Positions 1 through 6,725 of a DNA stretch of 13,255 nt are shown one piece after another (the first letter of the stretch is position 1; every line of letters begins with the position of its first letter). The DNA is from an uncultured Thiomonas sp. (GTDB lineage: Bacteria > Pseudomonadota > Gammaproteobacteria > Burkholderiales > Burkholderiaceae_C), in assembly GCA_937927695.1 (NCBI GenBank), contig CALBRU010000001.1, positions 1 to 13,255 of the forward strand. The letters run 5' to 3'. The notes beneath the pieces are model-generated. The model had not been told where the DNA came from. It saw only the letters and a program-made list of their open reading frames with translations, and ran no database searches. The position numbers were made by a program, and so were the translations under genes.

Positions 1-244
1 GTTCATCCGGAAAGGTCAGCACCGGCCGCGAGATATACTGCTCGAGCTCGCGCAGCAGCACTTCGCCGCGCACCTCCGCGGCTTCTTCTGCCAGGAGCCG
101 CCCGATGCCAATCGTCGCTCGGTCTGTCAATACGAAAACGCGATCCCCCGGCTGGATGCCCCTGCAGGTGCGAACGGCGACCCGCGCGCCGGCGCGCATG
201 GCCTCCATCTGTGCCAGGGTAACGTGGGCAGGGTCAGAACTCAT
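1..244 (-). CDS. M29/AmpS-like aminopeptidase, N-terminal 81 residues only (runs off left edge)
   Basis: Partial gene entering the window from the left on the minus strand. The start ATG (244-242) is supported by a strong GGAGG ribosome binding site at 249-253. The visible protein opens with a helix-rich stretch containing LAQMEAMRAGARVAVRTC, then a GIQPGDRVFVLTD segment and a helix IGIGRLLAEEAAEV. This amphipathic helix, 'G-x-x-P-G-D-R-V-x-x-x-T-D' strand, helix layout matches the N-terminal domain of AmpS/M29-type metal-dependent aminopeptidases (COG2309) and related proteins. The metal-binding and catalytic residues of that family lie further in and are not in the window, so activity cannot be judged. 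It lies 88 bases downstream of the truncated methyltransferase and on the same strand. It could be another member of the superfamily rather than a true peptidase. Confidence 0.55.
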   Translation of the reverse strand, partial: MSSDPAHVTLAQMEAMRAGARVAVRTCRGIQPGDRVFVLTDRATIGIGRLLAEEAAEVRGEVLLRELEQYISRPVLTFPDE

Positions 245-248
245 CTCG

Positions 249-253
249 CCTCC
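249..253 (-). promoter_or_regulatory. Ribosome binding site of the left-edge aminopeptidase-like gene
   Basis: On the minus strand this reads GGAGG, a perfect Shine-Dalgarno core, followed by CGAG and then ATG at 244-242. It fixes the start of the partial gene and argues that the gene is translated. Confidence 0.6.
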
Positions 254-289
254 GCGATGATGCCGCGCTTTTGCGATGAAAGCTCGCGC

Positions 290-300
290 ATTGTATCATA
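290..300 (-). promoter_or_regulatory. Possible -10 box for the left-edge gene
   Basis: The minus strand reads TATGATACAAT, containing two overlapping -10-like hexamers (TATGAT and TACAAT), in the gap between the truncated methyltransferase and the aminopeptidase-like start. It is a distinctly AT-rich island in a GC-rich region. I see no convincing -35 hexamer at 16-18 bases upstream, so this is a weak candidate. Confidence 0.3.
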
Positions 301-332
301 TAAAGCCCCGTCGTAGTGCATGCGAGTCGGCG

Positions 333-848
333 CTAGGGGGTCTGCTGGCCGCGCCACTCCGCCATCACGCGGTCCACTTCGCGCAGGCAGGCGTGCGGAT
401 CGTCCACCCACTCCAGGGTGTGCGGCAGCACCACCAGATCGAGCGATTGGGCGGGAAACGGCAGCGCGGTGAAGTCGCATTGCAGATGCTCGGTATGAAT
501 GGCGTGGGCGTCGGCGGGCTGCGGCTCGGGGGGAAGCTGTGCGCCTTCTGCCGCCACACCCACGGCGTCCACCAGGCCGGGCTCGGCATACACCGGCTCG
601 CCGCCGTAATGCTCGGGCAGCAGGCAGACCGGACGCACGCCGGGCAGATCGGGCTGGGCCGACTCGGCGCCGTCGAGCGCCAGCCAGCGATGCGGCATGC
701 GGTTGTGCGCCAGCCCCTGCAAAGCCGGATTGCCGAGTTGCAGCGCGTGATAGCCGAAAATGTCGGTCACCACAAGGTCGATCTGGCTCTGTTCCCAAGC
801 CAGGGCGTAGCGACCAGGAGGCGTCTGCAACCAGTGCTGCAGGCTCAT
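333..848 (-). CDS. Class I SAM-dependent methyltransferase (type 11-like), C-terminally truncated
   Basis: Encodes about 171 residues from ATG 848, opening MSLQHWLQTPPGRYALAWE. This opening is typical of the methyltransferase found next to gloB in Burkholderiales; an in-frame ATG at 878 would add 10 residues. The family signature continues with DIFGYHALQLG in place of a classic glycine-rich motif I, NRMPHRWLAL, and the post-motif segment LDLVVLPHTLEWVDDPHACLREVDRVM. Relatives usually continue about 70-80 residues from that helix with a proline-glycine turn and a C-terminal subdomain. Here the frame ends nine residues later (AEWRGQQTP, then TAG). I see no continuation in any frame before the next gene. 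The substrate is unknown. It is divergent from gloB. It may be a decaying remnant, or a short but stable variant. Confidence 0.6.
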   Translation of the reverse strand: MSLQHWLQTPPGRYALAWEQSQIDLVVTDIFGYHALQLGNPALQGLAHNRMPHRWLALDGAESAQPDLPGVRPVCLLPEHYGGEPVYAEPGLVDAVGVAAEGAQLPPEPQPADAHAIHTEHLQCDFTALPFPAQSLDLVVLPHTLEWVDDPHACLREVDRVMAEWRGQQTP

Positions 849-872
849 CAACGGCCACAGATCGGAGTCACC

Positions 873-1691
873 ATGCATACAGAAGCGCTTGCTGCCTTTC
901 GCGATAACTACATCTGGTTGGTCCGGCCCGGCGCGAACGATCCGCGCACTTTGGTGGTCGATCCGGGCGACGCCGCGCCGGTGATCGACGCCCTGGAACG
1001 GGGCGGCCTGGAACTGCGCGGCATTCTAGTCACCCACCATCACAGCGACCACGTGGGCGGCATTCGCGAGCTGCTGCAGTGGTGGCAGGCGAAGCACCCC
1101 GCCGATCAGCCACCCGTCTGGGGGCCAGCCGCCGAGCCCATTCCGGCGCGCACGCAGGCGCTGCGCGAAGGCGACGGGTTCACGCCGACGGGCTGGCCCC
1201 TGCGTTTCGAGGTGCTTGAAGTACCGGGCCACACCCTGGGGCATATCGCCTATGTGGCCACGGCGCTGCAGGGTGAGGCACCGCCTTCGCTGTTCTGCGG
1301 CGACACGCTGTTTTCCGCCGGCTGCGGTCGTCTGTTTGAAGGAACCCCGGCCCAGATGCACCATTCGTTGAACAAACTGTCGCAACTTCCTGAAAATACG
1401 ACCGTAAATTGTGCCCACGAATACACCCTCTCTAATCTACAATTTGCCCGTTCCGCAGATCCCCTGAATGAGGCCGTGGTCGCGCATCGGCAACGGTGCC
1501 TGGCTTTGCGGGCCGAAGGCCAGCCGACATTGCCCAGCACCATCGGGCTGGAGATGCAGATCAACCCGTTCCTGCGCACCCACCAGCCCGGCGTGCTGCA
1601 GGCGCTGGAACGGCACTGGGGCCAAAAACCCGAGGACGCGGTGCAGGCGTTGGCTTGGCTGCGAGAGTGGAAAAATGATTTCAAGGGGTGA
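873..1691 (+). CDS. gloB: Hydroxyacylglutathione hydrolase (glyoxalase II)
   Basis: A 272-residue metallo-beta-lactamase-fold enzyme that hydrolyses S-D-lactoylglutathione to D-lactate and glutathione, the second step of cytoplasmic methylglyoxal detoxification. All metal ligands are visible: THHHSDH (H55, H57, D59, H60), H120 in PGHTLGH, D144 in CGDTLF and H182 in CAHEYT. The C-terminus has the bacterial glyoxalase II pattern LPSTIGLEMQINPFLR. Length is normal for the family. The open frame extends upstream to 276, but that part is antisense to the methyltransferase; GGAG at 864-867, five bases before ATG 873, and the family start MHTEALAAFRDNYIWL fix the start. mltD begins six bases after the stop, so the two probably share a transcript. 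An AT-richer patch with unusual codons lies at about 1391-1447. Confidence 0.96.
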   Translation: MHTEALAAFRDNYIWLVRPGANDPRTLVVDPGDAAPVIDALERGGLELRGILVTHHHSDHVGGIRELLQWWQAKHPADQPPVWGPAAEPIPARTQALREGDGFTPTGWPLRFEVLEVPGHTLGHIAYVATALQGEAPPSLFCGDTLFSAGCGRLFEGTPAQMHHSLNKLSQLPENTTVNCAHEYTLSNLQFARSADPLNEAVVAHRQRCLALRAEGQPTLPSTIGLEMQINPFLRTHQPGVLQALERHWGQKPEDAVQALAWLREWKNDFKG

Positions 1692-1697
1692 GAACCG

Positions 1698-3380
1698 ATG
1701 CGGCAACTGAGACGACTGCGATTTTGGGCTTTGGGTGCAATGGTCGCCATGGCCGCCGGATGCGCCGCCGTCCCTCCCTCCGAAAAAACCGCCGCCTTAT
1801 CTCTAACCTCACCGCCCAGCAGTTCTACCGCCTCCGCTTCCGCAACCGCTCAAACCGCTGAATCCGGCACACCGCTCAAAGCCGAAGTGGTCGGCAGCGG
1901 CGCCGTCACCCCAGCCGAGCAAACGGCGCTGCAAGACGACGCCAAAGACATCACCCCGCAGTACAACGACATCTGGCAACGCATCCGCGCCGGTTTCGCC
2001 ATTCCCAATATGGACAGCCCGCTGGTGGCGCAGGCCGCGCAGTGGTACACCACCCGGCCCGACTATGTCGCCCGCATGACCGAGCGCGCGCGCAAATACC
2101 TCTACTACACGGTGCAGGAAGTGCAAAAGCGCGGCATGCCCACCGAGCTGGCGCTGCTGCCCTTCATCGAGAGCGCCTACAACCCCGACGCGCGCTCGGT
2201 GGCGCACGCCGTGGGCATGTGGCAGTTCATTCCATCCACCGGCAAACACTACAACCTGAAGCAGAACATGTTCCAGGATGATCGCCGCAGCGTGCTGGCC
2301 TCGACCAACGCCGCGCTCGACTATCTGCAGAACCTCTACAACATGTTCGGCAACTGGCAGCTCGCCCTGGCCGCCTACAACTGGGGCGAAGGCAGTGTGC
2401 AGCGCGCCATTGCCTACAACAAGGCGCACAACCTGCCAGTCGATTACCAAGACCTGCGCATGCCCGTTGAAACCCGCAACTACTACCCCAAGCTGCAGGC
2501 GGTGAAAGACATCATTTCCGATCCGGCCAAGTACGGCATCACCCTGCCCGACATTCCCGATCATCCCTACTTCAAGGCGGTCACCATCACGCGCGATATC
2601 GACGTGTCGCTGGCCGCCAAACTGGCCGGGCTGACGCTCGACGAGTTCCGCTCGCTCAACCCCTCCTACACCAAGCCGGTGATCCTGGGGGCGACGAACC
2701 CGCGCATTCTCTTGCCCTACGACAACGCCACGCACTTTGCGCAGGCGCTGCAGGCTTACAACGGCCCGCTGTCCACCTGGACGGCCTACACCGTCAAGGC
2801 CACCCAGTCGCCGATGCAACTGGCGAGCGACCTCAAGGTCAACGAAGCCGTGCTGCGTGAGACCAATGACATTCCGGCGCGGCAGCTCATCAAGGCGGGC
2901 TCCACCGTGCTGATTCCCAAGGCCGATGACGGCAGCAACAAAAACGTGAGCGCGGCCGTCGCCGAAAACGCGGTGCTGGCCTTTGCGCCCGAAGCCCCGC
3001 CGGGGCGTCGCATGGTGCTGCGCGTCGGCCGATATGGCGACTCAGTGCAAGGCGTAGCGCACCGCTATCACCTCAGCCCGCTGCAAGTGGCGCAGTGGAA
3101 CCGCACGACCGAGCGGGGCATCTTCCGCAAGGGTCAGTTCGTGACCATTTACGTCACGCACACCCCGCGCATTTTCGTGGCCGAGCGCAAGGCAGACGAG
3201 CGGCGCATCGTGGCCGAGCGCAAGGTGGTCAAACGGCGCGTAGTGGCCGAACGCAAACCGCAGGTCAAGCGCCGCAACATCGTGCGCCAGCCTGTCAAGG
3301 TTGCCGAGCGTCAGCGCAAGGAACTGCACTACAGCGTGCAGACGCGGGATAAGAAGCTGATCGACGTCGCGCAGCAGTAA
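1698..3380 (+). CDS. mltD: Membrane-bound lytic murein transglycosylase D, lipoprotein with LysM domains
   Basis: A 560-residue cell-wall enzyme that cleaves the MurNAc-GlcNAc bond of peptidoglycan with formation of 1,6-anhydroMurNAc. The N-terminus has a basic, hydrophobic lipoprotein signal ending in AMAAGC, so Cys22 is the probable lipidated residue. The SLT catalytic domain (about 125-270) carries the catalytic Glu158 in LPFIESAYNP, followed by GMWQFIPSTG and LALAAYNWGEG. LysM domains follow at about 362-408 and 438-487. The tail has an Arg/Lys-rich repeat with VAERK at 494, 505 and 516 and VAERQ at 535, and ends with LHYSVQTRDKKLIDVAQQ, which resembles the first third of another LysM. 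An AAGGGG ribosome binding site (1683-1688) sits nine bases before ATG, inside the end of gloB. The region between signal and SLT (about 30-85) is low-complexity Ser/Thr/Ala, a likely linker. Confidence 0.93.
   Translation: MRQLRRLRFWALGAMVAMAAGCAAVPPSEKTAALSLTSPPSSSTASASATAQTAESGTPLKAEVVGSGAVTPAEQTALQDDAKDITPQYNDIWQRIRAGFAIPNMDSPLVAQAAQWYTTRPDYVARMTERARKYLYYTVQEVQKRGMPTELALLPFIESAYNPDARSVAHAVGMWQFIPSTGKHYNLKQNMFQDDRRSVLASTNAALDYLQNLYNMFGNWQLALAAYNWGEGSVQRAIAYNKAHNLPVDYQDLRMPVETRNYYPKLQAVKDIISDPAKYGITLPDIPDHPYFKAVTITRDIDVSLAAKLAGLTLDEFRSLNPSYTKPVILGATNPRILLPYDNATHFAQALQAYNGPLSTWTAYTVKATQSPMQLASDLKVNEAVLRETNDIPARQLIKAGSTVLIPKADDGSNKNVSAAVAENAVLAFAPEAPPGRRMVLRVGRYGDSVQGVAHRYHLSPLQVAQWNRTTERGIFRKGQFVTIYVTHTPRIFVAERKADERRIVAERKVVKRRVVAERKPQVKRRNIVRQPVKVAERQRKELHYSVQTRDKKLIDVAQQ
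3177..3314 (+). repeat. Basic VAERK repeat in the MltD tail
   Basis: In-frame tandem repeat coding for VAERK at residues 494, 505 and 516 (33-base period) with a diverged fourth copy, VAERQ, at 535 after a longer 19-residue spacing. The intervening residues are mostly Arg, Lys and Val. The copies differ at third codon positions (for example gtggccgagcgcaag versus gtggccgaacgcaaa), so this is not a fresh duplication. Confidence 0.7.
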
Positions 3381-3394
3381 GCGCGATCACGAGT

Positions 3395-4654
3395 TCAGAC
3401 CGCACCGTCCTGCCGCAGCGCGGCGATCTGCCCTGCGTCCAGACCCAGTTCGGCCAGCACCTCATCGGTATGCGCCCCCAGGGCGGGGCCGAGCCAGCGC
3501 GTAGCGCCGGGCGTGGCTGACAAGCGGGGCGCGGGCGCGGGCAAATCGACCGGCGTGCCGTCGGCCAGAATGTGCGGCTCGATCATGCCGCGCGAGCGAA
3601 ACTGGGCATCGGCCGCCACGTCGGCAATGCTGTAGATGCGGGTGGCGGGCACCTCGGCCGCACGCATGGCCAGCACGATGGCTTCAGGCTCTTGTCCCGC
3701 CGCCCATTGCTGTATGGCCGCGTCGATCTCGTCGGCGCGGGCCATGCGGCCTGGATTGTGCGCCAGCCCGGCATCCTCGGCCATATCGGTGCGGCCGATG
3801 GCGAGCATGAGACGCTTGAAAATCGCATCGCCATTGCCTGAAATCTGCACCCACTCTCCGCCCTTGCTGCGATAGACGTTGGACGGCGTGATGCCCGGAA
3901 TGCTGGTGCCGGTGCGCTGCCGCACCGTGCCATCAAAGCTGTATTCCATCAGCGTGCTTTCCAGCAGATTGAACACGCTCTCGGTCAGCGCCACATCGAC
4001 CACCTGCCCTTCCCCGCCCTGCTCCCCGTTCCACCGCCCGCCGGTGGCGTCGCGGTGGCGCAGCGCCATGAGCGCGCCCATGGTGGCGTGCAGCGCAGCG
4101 ATGGAGTCGCCCAGAGATAGATTGGCGCGCATGGGCGGGCGATCCGGGTCGCCGGTGACGTAACGCATGCCGCCCATGGCCTCGGCGATGGCCCCAAAGC
4201 CCGGCTGCATGCGCATCGGCCCGGTCTGGCCGAAGCCAGAAATGCGCACCATCACCAGGCTGGGGTTGACAGCGCGCAGGTCGTCCCAACCCAGACCGAG
4301 CTTTTCGAGTGCGCCGGGACGCATGTTTTCCACCACCACATCGGCCCGAGCCGCGAGCTGCAGCACGATGCCGCGGCCCTGCGGGTGTTTGAGATTGAGG
4401 GTGATGCAGCGTTTGTTGCGCGCCTGCGCGGTCCACCACAGCGACTCGCCTTTGTGCAGCTTGCGCCAGCTGCGCAGCGGGTCGCCGCCCGGATCATCGC
4501 CGCGTGCGGGCGACTCGATCTTGACCACATCCGCGCCGAACTCGGCCATCAGCCGGGTGGCAAACGGCCCGGCAATCAGGCTGCCGAGTTCAAGCACGCG
4601 CAGACCGTCGAGCGCACTGCGCGCAGGCTGTGTTGAAGCGTCCGGCTTATCCAT
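3395..4654 (-). CDS. CaiB/BaiF family (family III) acyl-CoA transferase
   Basis: A 419-residue cytoplasmic enzyme of the formyl-CoA transferase family, which moves CoA between carboxylic acids through enzyme-bound acyl anhydride and thioester intermediates. The opening LDGLRVLELGSLIAGPFATRLMAEFGADVVKIE is the family signature, and the catalytic aspartate is visible as D183 in SLGDSIAALHA. Glycine-rich and late motifs (SGFGQTGP, GITPSNVYRSKGG, PATRIYSIADV) are intact and length is normal. The true donor and acceptor cannot be read from sequence. ATG 4654 overlaps the stop of the MAPEG gene by 8 bases (ATGGATAA) and lacks a clear ribosome binding site, suggesting translational coupling; an in-frame TTG at 4666 would add four residues. 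It converges on mltD with only 14 bases between stops. Confidence 0.9.
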   Translation of the reverse strand: MDKPDASTQPARSALDGLRVLELGSLIAGPFATRLMAEFGADVVKIESPARGDDPGGDPLRSWRKLHKGESLWWTAQARNKRCITLNLKHPQGRGIVLQLAARADVVVENMRPGALEKLGLGWDDLRAVNPSLVMVRISGFGQTGPMRMQPGFGAIAEAMGGMRYVTGDPDRPPMRANLSLGDSIAALHATMGALMALRHRDATGGRWNGEQGGEGQVVDVALTESVFNLLESTLMEYSFDGTVRQRTGTSIPGITPSNVYRSKGGEWVQISGNGDAIFKRLMLAIGRTDMAEDAGLAHNPGRMARADEIDAAIQQWAAGQEPEAIVLAMRAAEVPATRIYSIADVAADAQFRSRGMIEPHILADGTPVDLPAPAPRLSATPGATRWLGPALGAHTDEVLAELGLDAGQIAALRQDGAV

Positions 4655-5045
4655 AGAACGGGGCAAACAACAGGGCGATGTTGACCAGCAGCGCCAGCCC
4701 CCACACCGCCGAGCGCAACGAGGCGCGGTCGTTGAGGTAGCACCAGAGATAAACCGCGCGCAACACCAGCCAGGCGATCAGCAGGCCGTTGATCAGTTCC
4801 AGCGGCGCTTTCAGGTACAGGGCAAACAAGGCCGCCGCAAACAAAAAGGGCAAGGCCTCGAAGCTGTTGGCCTGCGCCGCGTTGGCGCGGCGTCTGCGTG
4901 GGTCGGTCTGCCGCTCCAGCCACAGCCGGGGCTCGTTGTTGTCGTAGCGGTTTTCCTTGGAGCGAAACGTGCCCGACTTGGCCTTGCCCGCCGCAACGAT
5001 GGGAAGTTGCGAGGCAATGAGCAGCAGGATGGCGGTGAGCAGCAT
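4647..5045 (-). CDS. MAPEG family membrane protein
   Basis: A 132-residue integral membrane protein of the MAPEG (eicosanoid and glutathione metabolism) family. Four hydrophobic segments are visible, roughly residues 2-19, 64-78, 84-102 and 113-129. The cytoplasmic loop has the conserved pattern NNEPRLWLER followed by RRRRANAAQANSFEALPFLFAA, with the Arg/Asn/Glu residues that in characterised members contribute to glutathione binding. Bacterial members of this short type are mostly of unknown function. The start is set at ATG 5045 because a GGAG site (5053-5056) lies seven bases upstream; an upstream in-frame ATG (5078) would add a charged, non-conserved 11-residue extension overlapping the terminator zone. 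It is the first gene of a two-gene unit with the CoA-transferase. Confidence 0.88.
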   Translation of the reverse strand: MLLTAILLLIASQLPIVAAGKAKSGTFRSKENRYDNNEPRLWLERQTDPRRRRANAAQANSFEALPFLFAAALFALYLKAPLELINGLLIAWLVLRAVYLWCYLNDRASLRSAVWGLALLVNIALLFAPFYG

Positions 5046-5052
5046 GGGGGAT

Positions 5053-5057
5053 CTCCG
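5053..5057 (-). promoter_or_regulatory. Ribosome binding site fixing the MAPEG gene start
   Basis: Minus strand CGGAG, seven bases before ATG 5045-5043. It favours the shorter start over the in-frame ATG at 5078. Confidence 0.55.
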
Positions 5058-5075
5058 AGGTGAGTGTGCAGCATA

Positions 5076-5109
5076 CAAAAACCAAGGGCCTACTGCTGTC
5101 GGCCCTTGG
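5076..5109 (-). terminator. Rho-independent terminator of the DUF3311-mctP operon
   Basis: On the minus strand a perfect 9-bp stem CCAAGGGCC / GGCCCTTGG (5101-5109 and 5082-5090) encloses a 10-base loop and is followed directly by TTTTTGT. It lies 73 bases beyond the symporter stop (5183) and just upstream of the MAPEG gene, so it separates the two transcription units. This is the strongest regulatory structure in the window. Confidence 0.88.
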
Positions 5110-5126
5110 CACTACCGTCGCGTTAT

Positions 5127-5146
5127 GCCGGAATCAAACCTCCGGC
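5127..5146 (-). other. Short hairpin in the 3' untranslated region of mctP
   Basis: Perfect 6-bp inverted repeat GCCGGA / TCCGGC with an 8-base loop between the mctP stop and the terminator. There is no T-tract, so it is not itself a terminator. Its role is unknown; it could stabilise the 3' end or be chance. Confidence 0.35.
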
Positions 5147-5182
5147 TGCGATCTTCAGGGAGCAGAAACTTGTCTCATGTCG

Positions 5183-6721
5183 TTAGCCCGCGTAGTCTGC
5201 GGCCACGGTTGCATCCTGCTTGTTGGCCATGCCCAAGGCGCCGATGACCAGAGTGGCGACGATGGCGACCACGAAGTTGATCACCAGCGCGTACAAGCCG
5301 ATATAGGCCGGAATCACCATGCCGCCCAGGTGCAGGGCATAGCCGGACTTGTGGAAACCCGACAGCGAAGCTGCCCAGATGCCCCAGGCCAGGCCTACGG
5401 CCCAACCCAGCAGCAGCGCCTTGGCGTCGAACCAGCGGGTATAGATGCCCGAGACGATGGCCGGCAGGGTTTGCAGAATCAGAATGCCGCCCAGCAGTTG
5501 GAGCTGAATGGCATAGGTCAGCGGCAGGAACACGATGAACAGCAGCGCACCGAACTTCACCACCAGAGAGGCCAGCTTGGCCATCTCGGTTTCCTTGTGC
5601 GTGGAGCAGTTCGGATTGATATAGGGCTTGTAGATATTGCGCGTGAACAGATTGGCCGCCGCGATCGACATGATGGCCGCGGGCACCAGCGCACCAATCG
5701 CCACCGCCGCAAAACCCACCCCGACAAACCAGCTCGGAAAGTAGTGCAGCAGCAAACCCGGCATGGCGAACTGCGGGCCGTACTGCTTGAAGTAAGGCGC
5801 CAGATCAGGCAGCTTGGCAATACCCGAGGCATAGGCCATATAGCCGAGCAGCGCGATGAGGCCGAGCATGAAAGAGTACGCGGGCAGGAACACCCAGTTG
5901 CGGCGCAGGGTGTTGGGCCCCTTGGCCGACAGCACCGCGGTTGTGGCATGCGGATACAACATCAATGCCAGGGCAGAGCCGAAAGCCAGGGTGGGATAGA
6001 AGGATTGCAGGCCCAGATTGCCGTCTTTCACCGGCGGCAGCAGCAGGTGCCCTTTCGGGATGGCAGCAAAGATATTGCCGAAACCGCCGAGCTTGTAGGG
6101 CACGACGATGATCAGCGCAATCACCGTGATGTAGACCAGCAGATCCTTGACCACCGCAATGGACGCCGGTGCGCGCAGCCCGCTGGTGTAGGTGAACGCG
6201 GCCAGAATGACGAAGGCGATGACCAGAGGCACATCCCCCATCAGCCCCTGCGTGGAAAAGCCCAACCCGCCGATCACCACCTGAATGCCCACGAGCTGCA
6301 ACGCGATATAGGGCATGGTGGCGACGATGCCGGTCACCGCGATCGCCAGCGCCAACGCCGGGCTGCCGTAGCGTCCGGCGACGAAATCGGACGCGGTGAT
6401 GTAGTTGTGCTTCTTCGCAACGATCCACAGACGCGGCAGGATGGCGAACACCATGGGATACACCAGCACGGTGTAAGGCAGCGCAAAGAAACCCAGCGCC
6501 CCAGCGCCGAACACCAGCGCGGGCACCGCGACAAAGGTGTAAGCGGTGTAGAGGTCACCCCCGATCAGAAACCAGGTGATCCAGCCGCCAAAACGGCGGC
6601 CACCCAGGCCCCACTCATGCAGATGGTTCATATCCCCCTTGCGCCAATGCGCAGAGAGAAAACCCAGGGCCGTGATGAATAGAAAAAGCCCGACGAAAAC
6701 AATAGTGGCGACGATGTTCAT
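5183..6721 (-). CDS. mctP: Sodium:solute symporter (SSS family), MctP-like monocarboxylate permease
   Basis: A 512-residue inner-membrane transporter of the SSS family (TCDB 2.A.21). The sequence is almost entirely hydrophobic helices, consistent with about 13 membrane spans. Family landmarks include the N-terminal span MNIVATIVFVGLFLFITALG, the LGGRRFGGWITWFLIGGDLYTAYTF segment, GALVPAAIMSIAAANLFTRNIYK and the preceding QTLPAIVSGIYTRW-type helices. The MctP assignment (uptake of lactate, pyruvate and related monocarboxylates) rests on overall resemblance and on the DUF3311 gene immediately upstream, an arrangement known for mctP; the substrate is inferred. The frame stays open to 7006, but that part lies over the DUF3311 gene in another frame and is not membrane-like. 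GCGGAG at 6731-6736, nine bases before ATG 6721, settles the start. A terminator follows at about 5076-5109. Confidence 0.87.
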   Translation of the reverse strand: MNIVATIVFVGLFLFITALGFLSAHWRKGDMNHLHEWGLGGRRFGGWITWFLIGGDLYTAYTFVAVPALVFGAGALGFFALPYTVLVYPMVFAILPRLWIVAKKHNYITASDFVAGRYGSPALALAIAVTGIVATMPYIALQLVGIQVVIGGLGFSTQGLMGDVPLVIAFVILAAFTYTSGLRAPASIAVVKDLLVYITVIALIIVVPYKLGGFGNIFAAIPKGHLLLPPVKDGNLGLQSFYPTLAFGSALALMLYPHATTAVLSAKGPNTLRRNWVFLPAYSFMLGLIALLGYMAYASGIAKLPDLAPYFKQYGPQFAMPGLLLHYFPSWFVGVGFAAVAIGALVPAAIMSIAAANLFTRNIYKPYINPNCSTHKETEMAKLASLVVKFGALLFIVFLPLTYAIQLQLLGGILILQTLPAIVSGIYTRWFDAKALLLGWAVGLAWGIWAASLSGFHKSGYALHLGGMVIPAYIGLYALVINFVVAIVATLVIGALGMANKQDATVAADYAG

Positions 6722-6725
6722 GGCT

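Noticed and set aside
241..858. Minus-strand frame ending in an ATGA overlap with the left-edge gene
   Set aside because: Mostly an Arg/Ala-rich frame-shifted reading of the methyltransferase. Its last 26 codons could be read as a small leader peptide, but there is no ribosome binding site for it and the overlap may be chance.
276..872. N-terminal extension of gloB to an upstream ATG at 276
   Set aside because: The extension is antisense to the methyltransferase, is not glyoxalase-like, and the family start plus a GGAG site fix the start at 873.
1809..2819. Minus-strand open frame (336 codons) opposite mltD
   Set aside because: Val/Gly/Arg-rich translation with no domain signal, antisense to the SLT domain of mltD.
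5127..5146. Resemblance of the hairpin to a tRNA T-arm (GGTTTGATTCC on the minus strand)
   Set aside because: The five-base T-stem does not pair when the loop is aligned to the tRNA consensus, and no anticodon arm, D arm or acceptor stem is present.
5060..6682. Long plus-strand open frame (540 codons) opposite mctP
   Set aside because: Its product is rich in Gln, His, Arg and Gly with no domain-like hydrophobic pattern, has no supporting ribosome binding site, and is fully antisense to a well-supported membrane transporter. It is a GC-driven shadow frame.
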